Of a stretch of DNA of 64,000 nucleotides, positions 62,631-64,000 are shown in pieces. The notes under the pieces are model-generated. The model ran no database searches. It worked only from the letters and a program-made list of their open reading frames with translations, and had not been told where the DNA came from. Numbering within the stretch: the stretch's first letter is position 1; each line of letters begins with the position of its first letter. The position numbers were made by a program, and so were the translations under genes. The stretch is from Alphaproteobacteria bacterium (lineage in GTDB: Bacteria > Pseudomonadota > Alphaproteobacteria > Rhodospirillales > Rhodospirillaceae). Location: positions 203,278 to 267,277 of the forward strand of contig JAUVUZ010000001.1 in the NCBI GenBank assembly GCA_030604885.1. The letters are read 5' to 3'.

Positions 62631-63902
62631 TCATCGGCGGATCCACACCCGCGCGAGGGACAGCAGCTTGTCCACGTCCAGAGGCTTGGCGAGGTAGTCG
62701 CTGGCGCCCGCCGCCATGCACTGCGCCTGGTCGTCGCGCATCGCCTTGGCGGTCAGCATGATCACCGGCAGGCGGCGGAGCTCGGGGCGGGCGCGGATCG
62801 CGCGGGTGGCGGCGAGGCCGTCCATCACCGGCATCATCACGTCCATCAGCACCAGGTCGAACGCCGCCTCGCCCGGCGCCAGGCTGGCCTCGAGCAGGTC
62901 GAGGGCCTCGCGGCCGTTGCGGGCGATGTCGATGCGCGCGCCGTGGGGTTCGAGAATGCCGGTGAGGGCGTAGATGTTGCGCACGTCGTCCTCCACCACC
63001 AGGATTCGCCGGTTCTCGAAGGCGGAATCGTGGCTGAGGGAGGCGCTCAGCATCCGGCGCTGCTGCTCCGGCAGGTCGGACACCACCTGGTGCAGGAACA
63101 GCGTCACCTCGTCGATCAGGCGCTCGGGCGACTTGGCGCCCTTGATGATGATCGACTTGGAGTAGCGCCGCAGCCGCAGGTCTTCGTCCTCGGTGAGTTC
63201 GCGCGCGGTGTAGACGATCACCGGCGGGAAGGCGAACTGCTCCTCCGCGTGCATGCGCTCCAGCATGTCGAGGCCTGAGGCGTCGGGCAGCGAGAGGTCG
63301 AGCACCAGGCAGTCGTAGGTTTCGCCGCGCAGGCGGTCGAGGGCGGCGGCGGCGGTGGCGACGCCTTCGGTCCGCACCGTCGGGGTTTCCAGCAGGCGGC
63401 ACAGGCCCTCGCGCTGCGCCGCGTCGTCCTCGACGATCAGCACCCGGCGCATCTGCCGCGTCAGGCCGGTTTCGATGCGCGCCAGGGCGCCCAGCAGTTC
63501 CTCGCGCTTCACCGGCTTCAGCATGTAGCTGGCGGCGCCGAACGACAGGGCGGTCTCGGTGTAGTCCTCCACCGAGGCGACGTGGACGGGAATGTGGCGG
63601 GTGCGGAGGTCGCGCTTCAACTGCGCCAGCACCGCCATGCCGGTGTGGTCGGGCAGGGCGATGTCGAGGATCACCGCCTCGGGCAGATAGGTGCGCGCGG
63701 CCTCCACGCCCTCCTCGGCGGTGCCGGCGACGATGCAGCGGAACCCCGCCTCGTGGGCGAGGTGGACGAGGATCGCCGCGAACTTGGGGTCGTCCTCGAT
63801 CGCCAGCAGCAGGCGCCCGCCGTCGAGTGCGTCGCGGTCGTCCGGCACGACCGGCGCGGGCGCCGGGGGCGGCGCCGCCGGGGGGGAGGTCGGGGAGGCT
63901 GT
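62631..63902 (-). CDS. Triple-receiver C-terminal part of a hybrid sensor kinase, 5' end interrupted
   Basis: Three receiver domains are visible: LAIEDDPKF with VILDIALPDHTG, VLIVEDDAAQREG with LVLDLSLPDASG, and ILVVEDDVRNIYAL with LVLMDVMMPVMDG. This is the C-terminal arrangement of very large HAMP-HisKA-HATPase-REC3 hybrids, preceded by a Pro/Ala linker (PPAAPPPAPAPVVPDDRD). An in-frame stop is met at 63903-63905, right where the sequence changes to an unrelated plus-strand reading frame. A GTG at 63848 could start a short stand-alone triple receiver, but the linker looks like the middle of a longer protein. Confidence 0.75.
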   Translation of the reverse strand, partial: TASPTSPPAAPPPAPAPVVPDDRDALDGGRLLLAIEDDPKFAAILVHLAHEAGFRCIVAGTAEEGVEAARTYLPEAVILDIALPDHTGMAVLAQLKRDLRTRHIPVHVASVEDYTETALSFGAASYMLKPVKREELLGALARIETGLTRQMRRVLIVEDDAAQREGLCRLLETPTVRTEGVATAAAALDRLRGETYDCLVLDLSLPDASGLDMLERMHAEEQFAFPPVIVYTARELTEDEDLRLRRYSKSIIIKGAKSPERLIDEVTLFLHQVVSDLPEQQRRMLSASLSHDSAFENRRILVVEDDVRNIYALTGILEPHGARIDIARNGREALDLLEASLAPGEAAFDLVLMDVMMPVMDGLAATRAIRARPELRRLPVIMLTAKAMRDDQAQCMAAGASDYLAKPLDVDKLLSLARVWIRR

Positions 63903-64000
63903 TCACGGAGGTGCGCGAGAAGCGGAGCCTGTGCTACAGCGTGCACGCGACGTACGGGGCGGACCGGACGTATGGAAGGATGACGGCGTACTCGGGGACG
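63881..64000 (+). CDS. Fragment of an M16 (insulinase-like) peptidase, foreign to the neighbourhood
   Basis: The last 35-40 codons in one plus-strand frame read GRSGRLFTEVREKRSLCYSV followed by HATYGADRTYGRMTAYSGT. This is the conserved SxRLFxEVREKRGLxYSV region of M16 peptidases, continuing past the right edge. It overlaps the broken 5' end of the hybrid kinase on the other strand. Codons such as AGG and GGA are more frequent here than in neighbours. The phrasing recalls planctomycete homologues, from memory only. Confidence 0.6.

Overview
The window comes from a high-GC alphaproteobacterium, most likely of the Rhodospirillales. The evidence is the gene order lysC - nitronate monooxygenase - ptsP - RodZ-like HTH - ispG - hisS - prfA - prmC - DUF4167 - clpB, together with UbiG, an NDUFS4-type complex I subunit and an NDUFAF5-like methyltransferase. 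No species assignment is possible from the sequence alone.

Region 1 (1-14,138) is the integrase end of an integrated mobile element, with all genes on the minus strand. It carries a tyrosine recombinase translationally coupled to a DUF1016 PDDEXK nuclease, an ArdC - PAPS-reductase-like pair, a 724-aa ParB-like protein, an ArdB/KlcA anti-restriction protein, several small element genes, and a methyltransferase-Sno helicase that runs off the left edge. The element sits inside radC: RadC stops four residues past its HNHP core, so the gene was split at its JAMM metal site. The 3' half of radC should lie at the other element end, left of the window. Five element transcription units begin with related structured leaders. 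Three of these share a 10-bp stem, a constant 28-nt insert and a nested hairpin with compensatory changes. Two other units share a hairpin/T-run/SD cassette. This leader family is the most interesting feature of the window.

Region 2 (14,139-22,609) is core chromosome: truncated radC, map, sfsA and an NDUFAF5-like methyltransferase on the minus strand; comF, grxC, a nitrilase-family amidase, DUF1178 and a membrane GGDEF/EAL protein on the plus strand; and ubiG, which overlaps the EAL gene tail to tail.

Region 3 (22,757-37,993) is a long plus-strand housekeeping run: lysC, NMO, ptsP, RodZ-like, ispG, hisS, prfA, prmC, DUF4167, clpB and an uncharacterised gene coupled to clpB. A cluster of four hairpins, including a perfect 48-bp palindrome, lies between prfA and prmC.

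Region 4 (37,998-50,532) is mixed: SRPBCC protein, M23 endopeptidase, an atypical SDR, upp, a Panacea-domain (DUF4065) gene with a small upstream partner, an NhaD-type antiporter, a universal stress protein, a thiamine-precursor ABC transporter under a TPP riboswitch, DUF192, tRNA-Pro and tRNA-Arg flanking an NDUFS4-like gene, and an AhpD - Rrf2 pair with a dyad upstream.

Region 5 (50,529-64,000) holds a probable catalytically dead alpha/beta-hydrolase, an acyltransferase, and a GntR-controlled LivKHMGF transporter followed by an M20 carbamoylase-type hydrolase and an amidase, which together suggest uptake and hydrolysis of an amide or ureide. Next is a two-component pair: an HWE-kinase hybrid and a triple-receiver fragment of a hybrid kinase. 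That fragment is interrupted near 63,880-63,900, where the last ~120 bases instead read, on the plus strand, as part of an M16 peptidase that does not resemble the neighbourhood. This is a probable chimeric join or rearrangement at the edge.
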